Shown here in pieces: positions 1 through 7,904 of a DNA stretch of 12,009 nucleotides; the first letter of the stretch is position 1; each line of letters begins with the position of its first letter. A program made the translations under genes and the position numbers. The stretch is from Acidobacteriota bacterium (lineage in GTDB: Bacteria; Acidobacteriota; Polarisedimenticolia; Polarisedimenticolales; Polarisedimenticolaceae). Where the stretch lies: positions 368-12,376 of the forward strand of contig WVWW01000286.1 of NCBI GenBank assembly GCA_011773795.1. Direction: 5' to 3'. The notes beneath the pieces are model-generated. The model did no database searches. It had not been told where the DNA came from and saw nothing but the letters and a program-made list of their open reading frames with translations.

Positions 1-1399
1 TCACGCTCGATCGACCGCAGCCACGGCCGCTGCAGGTCGCGCGTCGCGAAGTCCCGCAGCACCTGCGCGCAGAGCGTGTTGTGCGTTCCCTCCCAGCTCT
101 CGAAGACGATGGCGTCGCGGTACAGCCGCGGCAGCGCGGAGAAGTCCTCGATGGTGCCGTTGCCGCCGAGGATCTCGATGCCGTCCCGTGCCGCGCGCGT
201 GCCGTGCCGGCCCGCGCCGTCCAGTACTTGTTGAGCATCACCGCGATCCTGCGCGCGGCGATCAGCTCCGGTTCGCCCTCCGTCTCGACCCGGTCGCTCA
301 TCCGCAGCACGCGAAACGTCGTCGCCAGGCCGGCCGTCAGGCGCAGCTTCATGCGGGCCAGCGTCTCGGCCACCGCGGGAAACTCGACGATCGGCCGGCC
401 GAACGCGCGGCGGTGGCGCGCGAACCCGTGCGCCTCGACGAAGGCGCGGCGCATCAGGCCGCACGACGCCAGCGCGTTGTGAACGCGGGACGTGTCGAGC
501 ACGATCTCGACCAGGTTCTTGAAGCCGTCCTGCGGCGGGCCGATGGCCTCGCCCAGCGCGCCGTCGAACTCGATCTCTCCGGTGGCCATGGAGCGCGTTC
601 CGAGCTTGTACTTGAGACGCTGCAATGCGAAGCCGTTGGGTGCGCCGTCGACGAGGCGCGGGACGAGGAACAGCCCCAGCCCCTTCGTGCCCGTGGAACG
701 CTCGTCGACCCGTGCGCTGACGACGAACAACCCCGCGTCCGCGACCGAGCAGAACCACTTCTCGCCCCGGATGCGATAGCGGCCCGGCCGTTCGGGATCC
801 GGCGTGGCGCGACAGCTGTTCGACCCGACGTCCGAGCCGCCCTGCACCTCGGTCACGAACTGCGCGGCGTGCAGGCGTTTGCCGTAGTCCGTCTCCAGCA
901 ACGCCGGCAGGTAACGCTCCCGTTGCTCGTCGCTGCCCAGCCGCTGGATCAGCTTGATCGCGCCGGCCGTGCAGGCCACCGGGCAGCCGTGCCCCGCCTC
1001 ACCGTGCTGGTCGAGCACGTAGGCCAAGGCTCCGCTCAGCACGTTGCAGCCCGGCGACTCCAGCACCGCGAGCACGCCGCTGGCCCAGAACGCACGGCCC
1101 ACTTCGTGGTAGGCGGGGTGGAAGATCACCTCCTCGACGCGGCGGCCGTCGGCGTCGTGCCGCCGGACCGTCGGCAGGTTCTCGTCGCGGTTGCTCTCCC
1201 GGACGAGCGTGTCGAGCTCGCGGCCCGTCTCGCGGGCGACGCGCTTCAGCCGTTCCTCTCCATTGCCGGAAGCGTCCCCCAGATGGTGCCGGAGCAGCCG
1301 GTGAAAGAAGACGTCCCCGTCGAAGCGCTCGCGCCAGACGGACTCGCGCCAGGCCTCGAGGTCCGCCCGCGCCGCGGCCGGTTCGTCGCGTTGGGTCAT
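1..1399 (-). CDS. AidB-like acyl-CoA dehydrogenase, partial (3' end outside window) and frameshifted
   Basis: A flavin-dependent acyl-CoA dehydrogenase of the AidB-like branch, expected to oxidise an acyl-CoA or related substrate using FAD. The start is the ATG at 1399-1397, with a strong GGAGGTG four bases upstream (1410-1404). From memory of E. coli AidB, recognisable blocks are FHPAYHE, a TEVQGGSDVGSN block (from about residue 183) matching AidB TEKQGGSDVMSN, RGEKWFCSVADA, and NKYWT from about residue 390. Downstream, EILGGNG, LPRLYRDA and SWEGTHN are clear, but in a different reading frame, so about 186-212 carries a net one-base deletion relative to the family. The Glu of WEG (codon at 92-90), in the position of the acyl-CoA dehydrogenase catalytic base, lies after the shift. 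About 466 codons are present; the family is longer, so the C-terminus is beyond the left edge. It is divergent from the 3-hydroxyacyl-CoA dehydrogenase, suggesting a shared beta-oxidation-like role. Family is confident; substrate is unknown. Confidence 0.85.
   Translation of the reverse strand, partial: MTQRDEPAAARADLEAWRESVWRERFDGDVFFHRLLRHHLGDASGNGEERLKRVARETGRELDTLVRESNRDENLPTVRRHDADGRRVEEVIFHPAYHEVGRAFWASGVLAVLESPGCNVLSGALAYVLDQHGEAGHGCPVACTAGAIKLIQRLGSDEQRERYLPALLETDYGKRLHAAQFVTEVQGGSDVGSNSCRATPDPERPGRYRIRGEKWFCSVADAGLFVVSARVDERSTGTKGLGLFLVPRLVDGAPNGFALQRLKYKLGTRSMATGEIEFDGALGEAIGPPQDGFKNLVEIVLDTSRVHNALASCGLMRRAFVEAHGFARHRRAFGRPIVEFPAVAETLARMKLRLTAGLATTFRVLRMSDRVETEGEPELIAARRIAVMLNKYWTARAGTARARHGTASRSSAATAPSRTSPRCRGCTATPSSSRAGRERTTRSARRCCGTSRRATCSGRGCGRSSV
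186..212 (-). other. Frameshift site in the acyl-CoA dehydrogenase
   Basis: On the minus strand the frame set by the ATG at 1399 reads NKYWTARAG up to about position 206. The family sequence then resumes as GTRAARDGIEILGGNG in the frame one base off. The 35 bases between TGG (223-221) and GAC (185-183) are one short of 36, which implies a single-base loss. The GGCCGG tract is a possible place, because restoring one G there gives an uninterrupted protein. No stop codon follows within the window in the shifted frame, so an ORF finder would see an apparently intact but wrong C-terminus. Confidence 0.8.
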
Positions 1400-1403
1400 G
1401 GCT

Positions 1404-1410
1404 CACCTCC
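1404..1410 (-). promoter_or_regulatory. Ribosome binding site of the acyl-CoA dehydrogenase
   Basis: Reads GGAGGTG on the minus strand, four bases before the ATG at 1399. It is the best Shine-Dalgarno sequence in the window and fixes the start of the left-hand gene. Confidence 0.7.
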
Positions 1411-1442
1411 GCCGGGAACAACGTAGCACTCGGCGGCGCTGC

Positions 1443-1448
1443 TATCCT
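1443..1448 (+). promoter_or_regulatory. Possible -10 element for the 3-hydroxyacyl-CoA dehydrogenase
   Basis: TATCCT lies 21 bases before the ATG at 1470, inside the 70-bp divergent intergenic region. It is identical to the better supported -10 hexamer at 6164-6169. No convincing -35 hexamer sits 16-18 bases upstream, so this is a weak call resting on the shared hexamer and its position. Confidence 0.25.
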
Positions 1449-1469
1449 GGGCGCCTTCGAGGGAAGGGC

Positions 1470-2309
<840 letters not shown>

Positions 2310-2322
<13 letters not shown>

Positions 2323-4016
2323 CCCTCGGGTGGCGCCGCGGCCAATTCGAGCACGGCGGCGCGCAGTCGCGTATGTCGGTCGAACCGATCGACGAAATCG
2401 GATTCGCGTCGCCCACCCTTGGCGCGGATGACCGCCGCGGCCGCTTGGCGATCCCGCTTGGACCAGGTCTCGACACCGTCAAGAAGCAGCACCAGCGGAG
2501 CCCAGCGATCCCAGGCCAGCCGCTCGCCCTCGGAAAGCGATCTCAGCGAACGTAGGCCCAGCAGCCGCGCCACCTCACGAGAGCAAGTCTCGATGCCGCG
2601 TTCGCGATCGCCGCCGAAACGCTCGGCCAGGTAGCGCACGATCTTCAGACCGACGTTGTCGCGTGCGAACTCGCCGATCACGTCGGCTCGCGGCCCGCCG
2701 AGGTCCAGGTACATGTTCTCCGACGACAACCGGTCGAGCTTCGCGATGCTCGAGCGGTAGCCGCGTTGCTTGCGCACCCGTTTTTGTTCGTCTTCGGCCA
2801 TGCCCGCGATCTTCGGGTCGCGCGGCCGGAAGCCGAGCTTGTAGTAGAACCACCAGGCGCCCGAGCGCAGCCCCTCGGGGTTGCCGTGACCCATCTGGTA
2901 GGGGTCGACCATGAAGGTGTCGGCGTGGAACAGACCCCGCACGGCGTTGAGGCACTGCGCGTAGAGGTGCGCCGCCTCGGCGCCGCGAAACGCGGGGGAG
3001 ACGTTGTAAGCGACCTCGGCCGAGTCGAACAGTGCCGCGGACAGCACGTAGCCGATCGTGACGCCGTTGCGCAGCATCAGCATCCCGTAGGCCGCGTCGA
3101 GCACCTGGCGCCGCTCGGGGATCGTGCCGTAGTAGACGAGCTGGAACCCGCCCGGGTAGTCCAGCACCCGCACGTCGTTCTCGTCGGCGTTGGCAAAGGC
3201 GTCGAGGTCGCGGGTTCGCGCGACCATCAGCGTACGCGCCATGTCGATCAGCCTGCGCGCGTCGCGCCGACCCATCCGGACCGCGTCGGGCGGCTTTCGC
3301 TCGAGCTCTGTCCGGAACGATTCGCGTCCGCGCACCAGCGGCCTTTTCTGGAACACGACCGGCGACGATTCGAACCGGCCCCGCGTCGCGCACGGCGTGT
3401 CCGGCCCCGGCAAAAGCCGGAAGGGGATCTCCTGTTCCTCGAAGATCCGCTCGCGTGCCATCGAGGGCGCTTGCAGTGCCGCGTAACGCTTGACGAGGAA
3501 CTCCGCGTCGGTCTCGTCGGGACCCTTCAACAGCTCGACCCACTCGCGTGTCGTCGCCGCGGCCTCTTCGAGCGCCAGCGTCTCGACGTAGGGCAGGATC
3601 ATCGAGAAGCGCTCCAAGAAACGGGCGCGATATTTTCCGCGCAGCGCGGCCCAGTCGATGCGCAAACGGTCAGGCCAGCGCTCGGCGAGCCAGCGCAGCG
3701 TGAACCAGAAGAACGGGAAGTGGATCTCGGTGCCGGCGATGCCGCTGTTGACCAGCTCGCGCCGGTGGAGCCGCAGATCCTCACGCTCCTCGAAATGCGA
3801 GAGTAGCGACTCGACCTTGGCCAGCAGGCGGCGGTCGTCGGGATAGGCGCGCATGAAACAGAGGTGCTCGTGAAGCTGAAAGACGGTGTCCGCGTCGGGC
3901 ATCGATTCGGTCTCGAGGCGACCCAGCAGGGCGAGCTTCTTCTTCCGGCCGACGGCGCCGAAGACGAACTTCAAGTCGAGCAGACGATCCAGCGCTGGCG
4001 TTGAACGGCGGGCCAC
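2310..4016 (-). CDS. Uncharacterised 568-residue protein with GNAT-like central region
   Basis: I do not recognise a named family. Translation starts at GTG 4016-4014, supported by AAGGAG eight bases upstream. It encodes a soluble, Arg-rich protein with no signal peptide or membrane helix, so it is probably cytoplasmic. Residues 1-200 look mostly helical and carry an aromatic patch (HFPFFWFTLRWLAERW, about 99-114). Residues about 285-400 resemble an acyltransferase-like alpha/beta unit: a strand pair around FQLVYYGTIP and GVTIGYVLSAALF, then AEVAYNVSPAFRGAEAAHLYAQ, then WWFYYKLGFRPRD, which looks like the closing motif of GNAT enzymes. Residues 400-568 are charged and helical. Its 3' end overlaps the 3-hydroxyacyl-CoA dehydrogenase gene by 13 bp, tail to tail. 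It is divergent from the NhaP antiporter across a 60-bp gap. The GNAT resemblance is my inference from local pattern only; acyl-CoA use would fit the neighbouring genes but is not shown. Confidence 0.8.
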
Positions 4017-4024
4017 GGGAACGG

Positions 4025-4030
4025 CTCCTT
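4025..4030 (-). promoter_or_regulatory. Ribosome binding site that supports a GTG start
   Basis: AAGGAG on the minus strand, eight bases upstream of the GTG at 4016. It decides the start of the 568-residue protein, which has no nearby in-frame ATG. Confidence 0.6.
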
Positions 4031-4076
4031 GGTAGACGGGGAAGCCTAACAGAAGGTGTAGTAGCCTTTCCGGCCC

Positions 4077-5306
4077 GTGAGCGGATTCGCACTCATCGGC
4101 CTGGTGCTCGGCGTGACCGCCGTGCTGGCCTGGATCAACGAACGCTGGCTCAAGATGCCGACGGCGATCGGCGTGATGACCGGCGCGCTCGTCCTTTCCT
4201 TCTCACTCTTCGGTCTGGAAGCCGCAGGCGTCCTCGACGACGCCTGGATGAACCGGCTGATCGAGCAGGTCGATTTCGGCGACGTGCTGATGAAGGGCAT
4301 GCTCAGCTTCCTGCTGTTCGCGGGAGCGCTGCACGTCGATCTCGGCGATCTCAGGAACCGCAAGTGGTCGATCGGGATCCTGGCCACGGTCGGGGTCGTC
4401 TTCTCGACGTTTCTCGTTGGCACCCTGTTCTGGCTGCTGGCGGGCGCGTTCGGTTTCGAGCTGCCGTGGATCTGGGCGCTGGCCTTCGGGGCGTTGATCT
4501 CGCCGACGGATCCCGTCGCCGTGCTCGGTGTGATGAAGGGCGCCAAGGCACCGAAGGACCTCAGCTCGATGGTGGCGGGGGAGTCGCTGTTCAACGACGG
4601 CGTCGGTGTGGTCGTGTTCACCGTCATCGCGGGCTTGCTCGTGGGCGACCACCTCGATGCCGCGCACATCGGCGAGCTGTTCGCCGTCGAGGCGCTGGGC
4701 GGCGTGGTCGTCGGCCTGATCCTCGGCTGGCTCGCCTACCGCATGCTCAAGACGATCGACAACCACGCCGTCGAGATCCTGATCACCGTCGCGCTGGTCG
4801 GCGGCGGCTACGCGCTGGCCCTGGCGATCCACACCTCGGGGCCGATCGCGATGGTCGTCGCGGGGCTGTTCATGGGCAACCACGGCCGCTTCTTCGGCAT
4901 GTCCGACGATACGCGCGAGGCGCTCGACGGCTTCTGGGAGGTGATCGACGAGATCCTCAACGCGATCCTGTTCGTGATGATGGGCCTCGAACTGCTCGTG
5001 CTCGCGTTCAGCGGGCAACGCTTGCTGCTCGGCGTCGCGACGATCCCGCTGGTGCTGATCGTGCGCTTCATCGCCGTCGGCATCCCGATCAGCGCGCTGC
5101 GGAGCATCCGCGACTACGTGCCGCACACGGTCAAGCTGATGACCTGGTGCGGCGTGCGCGGCGGGATCTCGATCGCGCTGGCGCTGGCGCTGCCGGCGTC
5201 GCCGTACCGGGAAATCATCTTGTCGGTGACCTATTCGGTGGTCGTGTTCTCGGTGTTGGTGCAGGGTCTGACGGTGGCGGCCGCGGTGAGGCGCGCGTTG
5301 CGGTAG
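4077..5306 (+). CDS. nhaP: CPA1-family Na+/H+ antiporter (NhaP type)
   Basis: A 409-residue inner-membrane cation/proton antiporter that exchanges cytoplasmic Na+ (or K+/Li+) for external H+ and so controls pH and salt balance. About 12 hydrophobic segments span the sequence with no long cytoplasmic tail. CPA1 signatures are present: ISPTDPVAVLG (Thr-Asp-Pro at 144-146), GESLFNDGVGVVVF with the Asn173-Asp174 ion-binding pair characteristic of electroneutral CPA1 members, and WCGVRGGISIALALALP with the conserved Arg361. The GTG at 4077 has no Shine-Dalgarno sequence. A TAGCCT hexamer ends nine bases before it, so a near-leaderless transcript is possible. The gene is divergent from the 568-residue protein and is followed 110 bp later by the OB-fold gene. 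The exact ion preference (Na+, K+ or both) cannot be told from the motifs alone. Confidence 0.92.
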   Translation: MSGFALIGLVLGVTAVLAWINERWLKMPTAIGVMTGALVLSFSLFGLEAAGVLDDAWMNRLIEQVDFGDVLMKGMLSFLLFAGALHVDLGDLRNRKWSIGILATVGVVFSTFLVGTLFWLLAGAFGFELPWIWALAFGALISPTDPVAVLGVMKGAKAPKDLSSMVAGESLFNDGVGVVVFTVIAGLLVGDHLDAAHIGELFAVEALGGVVVGLILGWLAYRMLKTIDNHAVEILITVALVGGGYALALAIHTSGPIAMVVAGLFMGNHGRFFGMSDDTREALDGFWEVIDEILNAILFVMMGLELLVLAFSGQRLLLGVATIPLVLIVRFIAVGIPISALRSIRDYVPHTVKLMTWCGVRGGISIALALALPASPYREIILSVTYSVVVFSVLVQGLTVAAAVRRALR

Positions 5307-5360
5307 GGGTTTCCGTCGACCACCGATCGGGAATCCACGTATCGCAGAAGAGATGCGGGC

Positions 5361-5385
5361 GATACCACCCGGGAGATACCATACT
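5361..5385 (+). promoter_or_regulatory. Direct heptamer repeat and possible -10 upstream of the OB-fold gene
   Basis: GATACCA occurs at 5361-5367 and again at 5375-5381, 14 bases apart start to start. The second copy runs into CATACT (5380-5385), a four-of-six match to the -10 consensus, 31 bases before the ATG at 5417. No good -35 is visible. This could be a regulator binding site over a promoter, or chance. Nothing else notable is seen in the gap 5307-5416. Confidence 0.25.
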
Positions 5386-5416
5386 CCTCTGCGTACCGAA
5401 TCAACCGGAGGACGAC

Positions 5417-6103
5417 ATGCGCTCTGCCGTGACACTTGCCATCGTGATCGCCGCACTCGGGTTCACGGCCCAGGCGGCCGACCAGGAAAAACTCGAGGGC
5501 ACCATTCTGGAGACGCTCGACGTCTCGGGCTACACCTACGTTCGTCTGGAAACGACCGAGGGCGAGGTTTGGGCTGCCGTTCCGAGTGTCCCGCTCGAGG
5601 TGGGGAACAAGATCAGCATCGCGAACCCGCAGGCGATGGGTCGCTTCGAGAGTAAGGCCCTCGGACGAACCTTCGAGGAAATCTACTTCGGTACACTCCC
5701 TAAGAAGCGCACCTCGCCACCGCTGATGACCAGCGGGGCGAATCCGCACGGGTCGGCGTCCACCGCGGAGAAGATCGCGGTCCAAAAGGCGAGCGGGCCC
5801 ACCGGCCGGACGGTCGCCGAGGTCTACGCCACGAAGGGCGATCTTGACGGCAAGGTCGTCTCGCTGCGAGGCAAGGTCGTGAAGTTCTCGGAGGACATCC
5901 TCGGTCGCAACTGGATCCACCTCCGGGACGGCAGCGGCGATGCCGCGACGGGGACTCATGACATCACGGTGACGACGTCCGCTACGGCCGCGGTCGGAGA
6001 GGTCATTCTGATCGAGGGCACCGTGGGCCTCGACCGGGACTTCGGCTCCGGATACCGCTACGCCGTCATCGTGGAAGACGCCAGGATCAAGGAAAACTCC
6101 TGA
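5417..6103 (+). CDS. Secreted OB-fold protein of unknown function
   Basis: A 228-residue exported protein. The ATG at 5417 follows GGAGGA by four bases. A Sec signal peptide covers residues 1-20 (cleavage likely after AQA). Two beta-rich modules follow. Residues about 25-95 start with GTILETLDVSGYTYVRLET and include EVWAAVPSVPLEVGNKI. Residues about 145-222 form an OB-fold-like unit with GKVVSLRGKVVKFSEDILG, RNWIHLRDGSGD, HDITVTT and GYRYAVIVEDARI. A flexible Ser/Pro/Gly linker joins them. I recall similar two-module proteins in delta-type and Acidobacteria genomes annotated as nucleic-acid-binding OB-fold proteins. A periplasmic location makes nucleic-acid binding doubtful; binding a peptide, glycan or metal-related partner is as likely. 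It sits between the antiporter and the metal-efflux operon, 73 bp before the His-rich gene, which has its own promoter-like sequence. Membership of the efflux operon is therefore possible but unproven. Confidence 0.85.
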   Translation: MRSAVTLAIVIAALGFTAQAADQEKLEGTILETLDVSGYTYVRLETTEGEVWAAVPSVPLEVGNKISIANPQAMGRFESKALGRTFEEIYFGTLPKKRTSPPLMTSGANPHGSASTAEKIAVQKASGPTGRTVAEVYATKGDLDGKVVSLRGKVVKFSEDILGRNWIHLRDGSGDAATGTHDITVTTSATAAVGEVILIEGTVGLDRDFGSGYRYAVIVEDARIKENS

Positions 6104-6104
6104 G

Positions 6105-6116
6105 CCGAGGACTCGG
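6105..6116. promoter_or_regulatory. Short perfect dyad between the OB-fold gene and the efflux operon
   Basis: CCGAG-GA-CTCGG starts two bases after the OB-fold stop codon and ends 23 bases before the -35-like hexamer at 6140. With a two-base centre and no T-run after it, it is a poor terminator. As duplex DNA it could be an operator half-site pair, but five-base arms in GC-rich DNA also arise by chance. Confidence 0.2.
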
Positions 6117-6139
6117 GTGAGCGCGGCGGTGGGGGGCGC

Positions 6140-6169
6140 TTGCCAGCGGACGGAAACGGGCACTATCCT
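6140..6169 (+). promoter_or_regulatory. Sigma70-like promoter of the metal-efflux operon
   Basis: TTGCCA (6140-6145, five of six to TTGACA) and TATCCT (6164-6169, four of six to TATAAT) are separated by 18 bases. The ATG at 6177 begins eight bases after the -10 ends, exactly where transcription would be expected to start. The upstream bases contain no Shine-Dalgarno sequence, so the first gene is probably read from a leaderless mRNA. No MerR-type long spacer or obvious inverted repeat overlaps the hexamers. Confidence 0.55.
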
Positions 6170-6176
6170 TGCCTGG

Positions 6177-6596
6177 ATGCGTCGACTCGGTGCCATTGCT
6201 TGTTGTCTGGCCTGCCTGGCCTTCGGCCTCGTGGCCGGGGCGCCGCATGTGCACGAGGCGGGCGATCATCACGACGAGATGCGCGGCCTGCATCTCGACC
6301 ATACGCACCCGGGAGAGGCTCCTCACGGCCACCACCACGGCTTCCACGACCACGGACACGGCGAGTCGCAAACGGGCGTCCGTCACGTCGAACACAACCA
6401 CGGCGACGCCGTCTACCTCACCGTCGTGGCCTCCCGCACGGTCGGATCGGGCCCGCGCGACCTGCCCGTAACGGTCTCCGTCGTCGCCACGGTCGAGGAT
6501 CCCGTGTCGAGATCGGCCCGACTCTGCGAACAACAGGAATGCCTGAGAGGGCCGCCACAGAAACGTCCGACCCCCTCCAGGGCTCCCCCCGCCTGA
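6177..6596 (+). CDS. Small His-rich secreted protein, first gene of the metal-efflux operon
   Basis: A 139-residue protein with a signal peptide (MRRLGAIACC, then a hydrophobic run to about residue 22), so periplasmic or membrane-anchored at its N-terminus. Residues 24-75 contain 17 histidines mixed with Asp and Glu, including HGHHHGFHDHGHG (about 50-61), a pattern typical of zinc, nickel, cobalt or copper binding. The tail holds a Cys pair (117 and 122) and a Pro/Arg-rich end. The ATG at 6177 is preferred over the in-frame GTG at 6117 because the signal peptide begins there and because the promoter places the transcription start there. Position and size recall the small periplasmic CzcI-like proteins at the head of czc operons, but I see no clear similarity to CzcI itself. 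Likely roles are metal buffering, delivery to the adaptor, or sensing. It could also be a diverged remnant, since low-complexity His tracts evolve quickly. Confidence 0.75.
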   Translation: MRRLGAIACCLACLAFGLVAGAPHVHEAGDHHDEMRGLHLDHTHPGEAPHGHHHGFHDHGHGESQTGVRHVEHNHGDAVYLTVVASRTVGSGPRDLPVTVSVVATVEDPVSRSARLCEQQECLRGPPQKRPTPSRAPPA

Positions 6597-6671
6597 CACT
6601 CCACGGTGCGCCGTCCGGTGTGCCGGTTTCCATTTACATCGGCCGTTGACTGATCCGAGAGGAGTCCGTCC

Positions 6672-7904
6672 ATGGAGTGTACGTGGAGGGTCCGCGCGAC
6701 CCTCGTTCTAACAGCCCTGTCCGTTTTGATCGCTCCCGCGTCCGCCGGAGTGACCGAGGAAGAAGCGCTTCGCGTCTTCCTCGAGCAGAGCCCGCAGGCC
6801 CGACGTCCGCCGGTGATCGAGCGGGCCGTCGATGCGGCGCTGCGTGCCGAGACCCGCATCGCGAATCCCGAACTTTCCTACCAGGTCGAGGACGCGGCCG
6901 GCGTCCGTGACGAGTTCCTGACGTTCCAGCAGGAGCTGCCGATTACCGGTCGCCAAGGGCTACTCAACGAGCGCGCAAGAGTCGCTGCCACCGTCGCTGC
7001 CATGGACGGACAGCAGGCCTTGCTGGGCGATGTCTATGGGTTGAAGCAGGCGTTCTACGAGGTCCTGTACCGTCAACACGTTCTGGAGCAGTTGCGGGAG
7101 AGCGGCGAGCTGCTCGATCGAACGGTCGAGATTCTCGACAAACGAGAGCGCGAAGGAGAGGGGTCGGGATACGACGTCCTCCGGGCCGAGCAGGAGCTGG
7201 CGCAGCTTCGGATGGATGTTTCCGAGGCCAACGCGGCTCTTGCCGCCGCGCGAGCGCTCTTCGGATCGTTCTTCGATTCCGGATCGAGCATCGCCACGTC
7301 GACCCTGGAAGGCGACCTCCAACCGACCGGGACGGTTCCCGATGTCGGCAATGCGACGCGAGCCGCGCTCGAACAACGCCTCGATCTGCGCTCGCTGTCC
7401 GCACAAGAGAAACGGTTGGATCTCGAGCGCAGGGCGGCGAATCGGCGCCGGATCCCCGAGCCGGTTCTCACGGCGGGCTGGAAGCAGACCGAGACTCTCG
7501 GCCTCTCGGACTCCGGCTACGTCGCCGCCGTAACCGTACCCCTTCCGGTTTTCAATCGTGGGCGTCTCTCCTCGGCCCGCGCGGCGGCGGAAGGCGAGCG
7601 CGTCGAGCTCGACAGGGAGATCCTGACGCGCCGGATACGGGCGGAGGTCGAGACGGCGATCGCGCGGGAACGGGCCCTTCGTGAAGCCGCCGAGCAGTAC
7701 GGCGCCGATGTCGAGCGACGTGCTCGTGATCTGAACCGGATCGCTCAACTCAAATACGACGCGGGCGAGGGCGGGATCCTCGATCTGCTCGACGCCCATC
7801 GCACCTCCCTGACGTCGCAACTCCGCGCACTCGCCACCCGGCACGCGGCGAAGGTCGCCGAGATCGAAAGAAACCGCGTCATTGGAAACGAGGTCACGCC
7901 ATGA
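6672..7904 (+). CDS. Outer-membrane efflux factor, CzcC/CusC (TolC) family
   Basis: A 410-residue outer-membrane channel protein that would form the trimeric exit duct of the tripartite pump. ATG 6672 follows GAGAGGAG. The signal peptide ends near residue 25 (PASA-GV). Two outer-membrane efflux repeats follow. RIANPELSYQVEDA and FQQELPITGRQGLLNERA (about 62-103) are the CzcC-type first strand region, then come long coiled helices (about 100-200). The second repeat carries AAVTVPLPVFNRGRLSSARAA (about 284-304) and a final helical hairpin ending with YDAGEGGILDLLDAHR. The length is typical of CzcC proteins. There is no lipobox Cys, unlike E. coli CusC. The gene starts 75 bp after the His-rich gene and overlaps the adaptor gene by ATGA (7901-7904), so translation of the two is probably coupled. 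Confidence 0.92.
   Translation: MECTWRVRATLVLTALSVLIAPASAGVTEEEALRVFLEQSPQARRPPVIERAVDAALRAETRIANPELSYQVEDAAGVRDEFLTFQQELPITGRQGLLNERARVAATVAAMDGQQALLGDVYGLKQAFYEVLYRQHVLEQLRESGELLDRTVEILDKREREGEGSGYDVLRAEQELAQLRMDVSEANAALAAARALFGSFFDSGSSIATSTLEGDLQPTGTVPDVGNATRAALEQRLDLRSLSAQEKRLDLERRAANRRRIPEPVLTAGWKQTETLGLSDSGYVAAVTVPLPVFNRGRLSSARAAAEGERVELDREILTRRIRAEVETAIARERALREAAEQYGADVERRARDLNRIAQLKYDAGEGGILDLLDAHRTSLTSQLRALATRHAAKVAEIERNRVIGNEVTP

Noticed and set aside
188..1426. Long plus-strand open frame (about 412 codons) opposite the acyl-CoA dehydrogenase
   Set aside because: It is the complement of a gene with clear AidB-like motifs, is rich in Arg/Ala/His as expected for antisense high-GC DNA, and has no recognisable domain.
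5307..5345. Possible terminator after the antiporter gene
   Set aside because: The TTCCGTCG / CGATCGGGAA pairing is imperfect and lacks a T run; it is not strong enough to call.
4203..5456. Minus-strand frame of 417 codons rich in His, Asp and Gln, looking like a metal-binding protein
   Set aside because: It is antisense to the NhaP gene. The His/Asp/Gln bias comes from the complement of codons for Val, Ile, Leu and Met in membrane helices.
4001..6103. A 700-codon open frame running through the antiporter into the OB-fold gene
   Set aside because: Only the last 228 residues are real protein (the OB-fold gene). The earlier part is the wrong frame of the antiporter and is a low-complexity Arg/Gly string.
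6117..6176. Upstream in-frame GTG as the start of the His-rich protein
   Set aside because: It would put 20 polar residues before the signal peptide and place the start codon upstream of the promoter hexamers.
6140..6649. Arg/Pro-rich plus-strand frame overlapping the His-rich gene
   Set aside because: The alternative frame of the His tract encodes an Arg/Pro/Ser string with no signal peptide. The frame starting at 6177 has a good signal peptide and a promoter.
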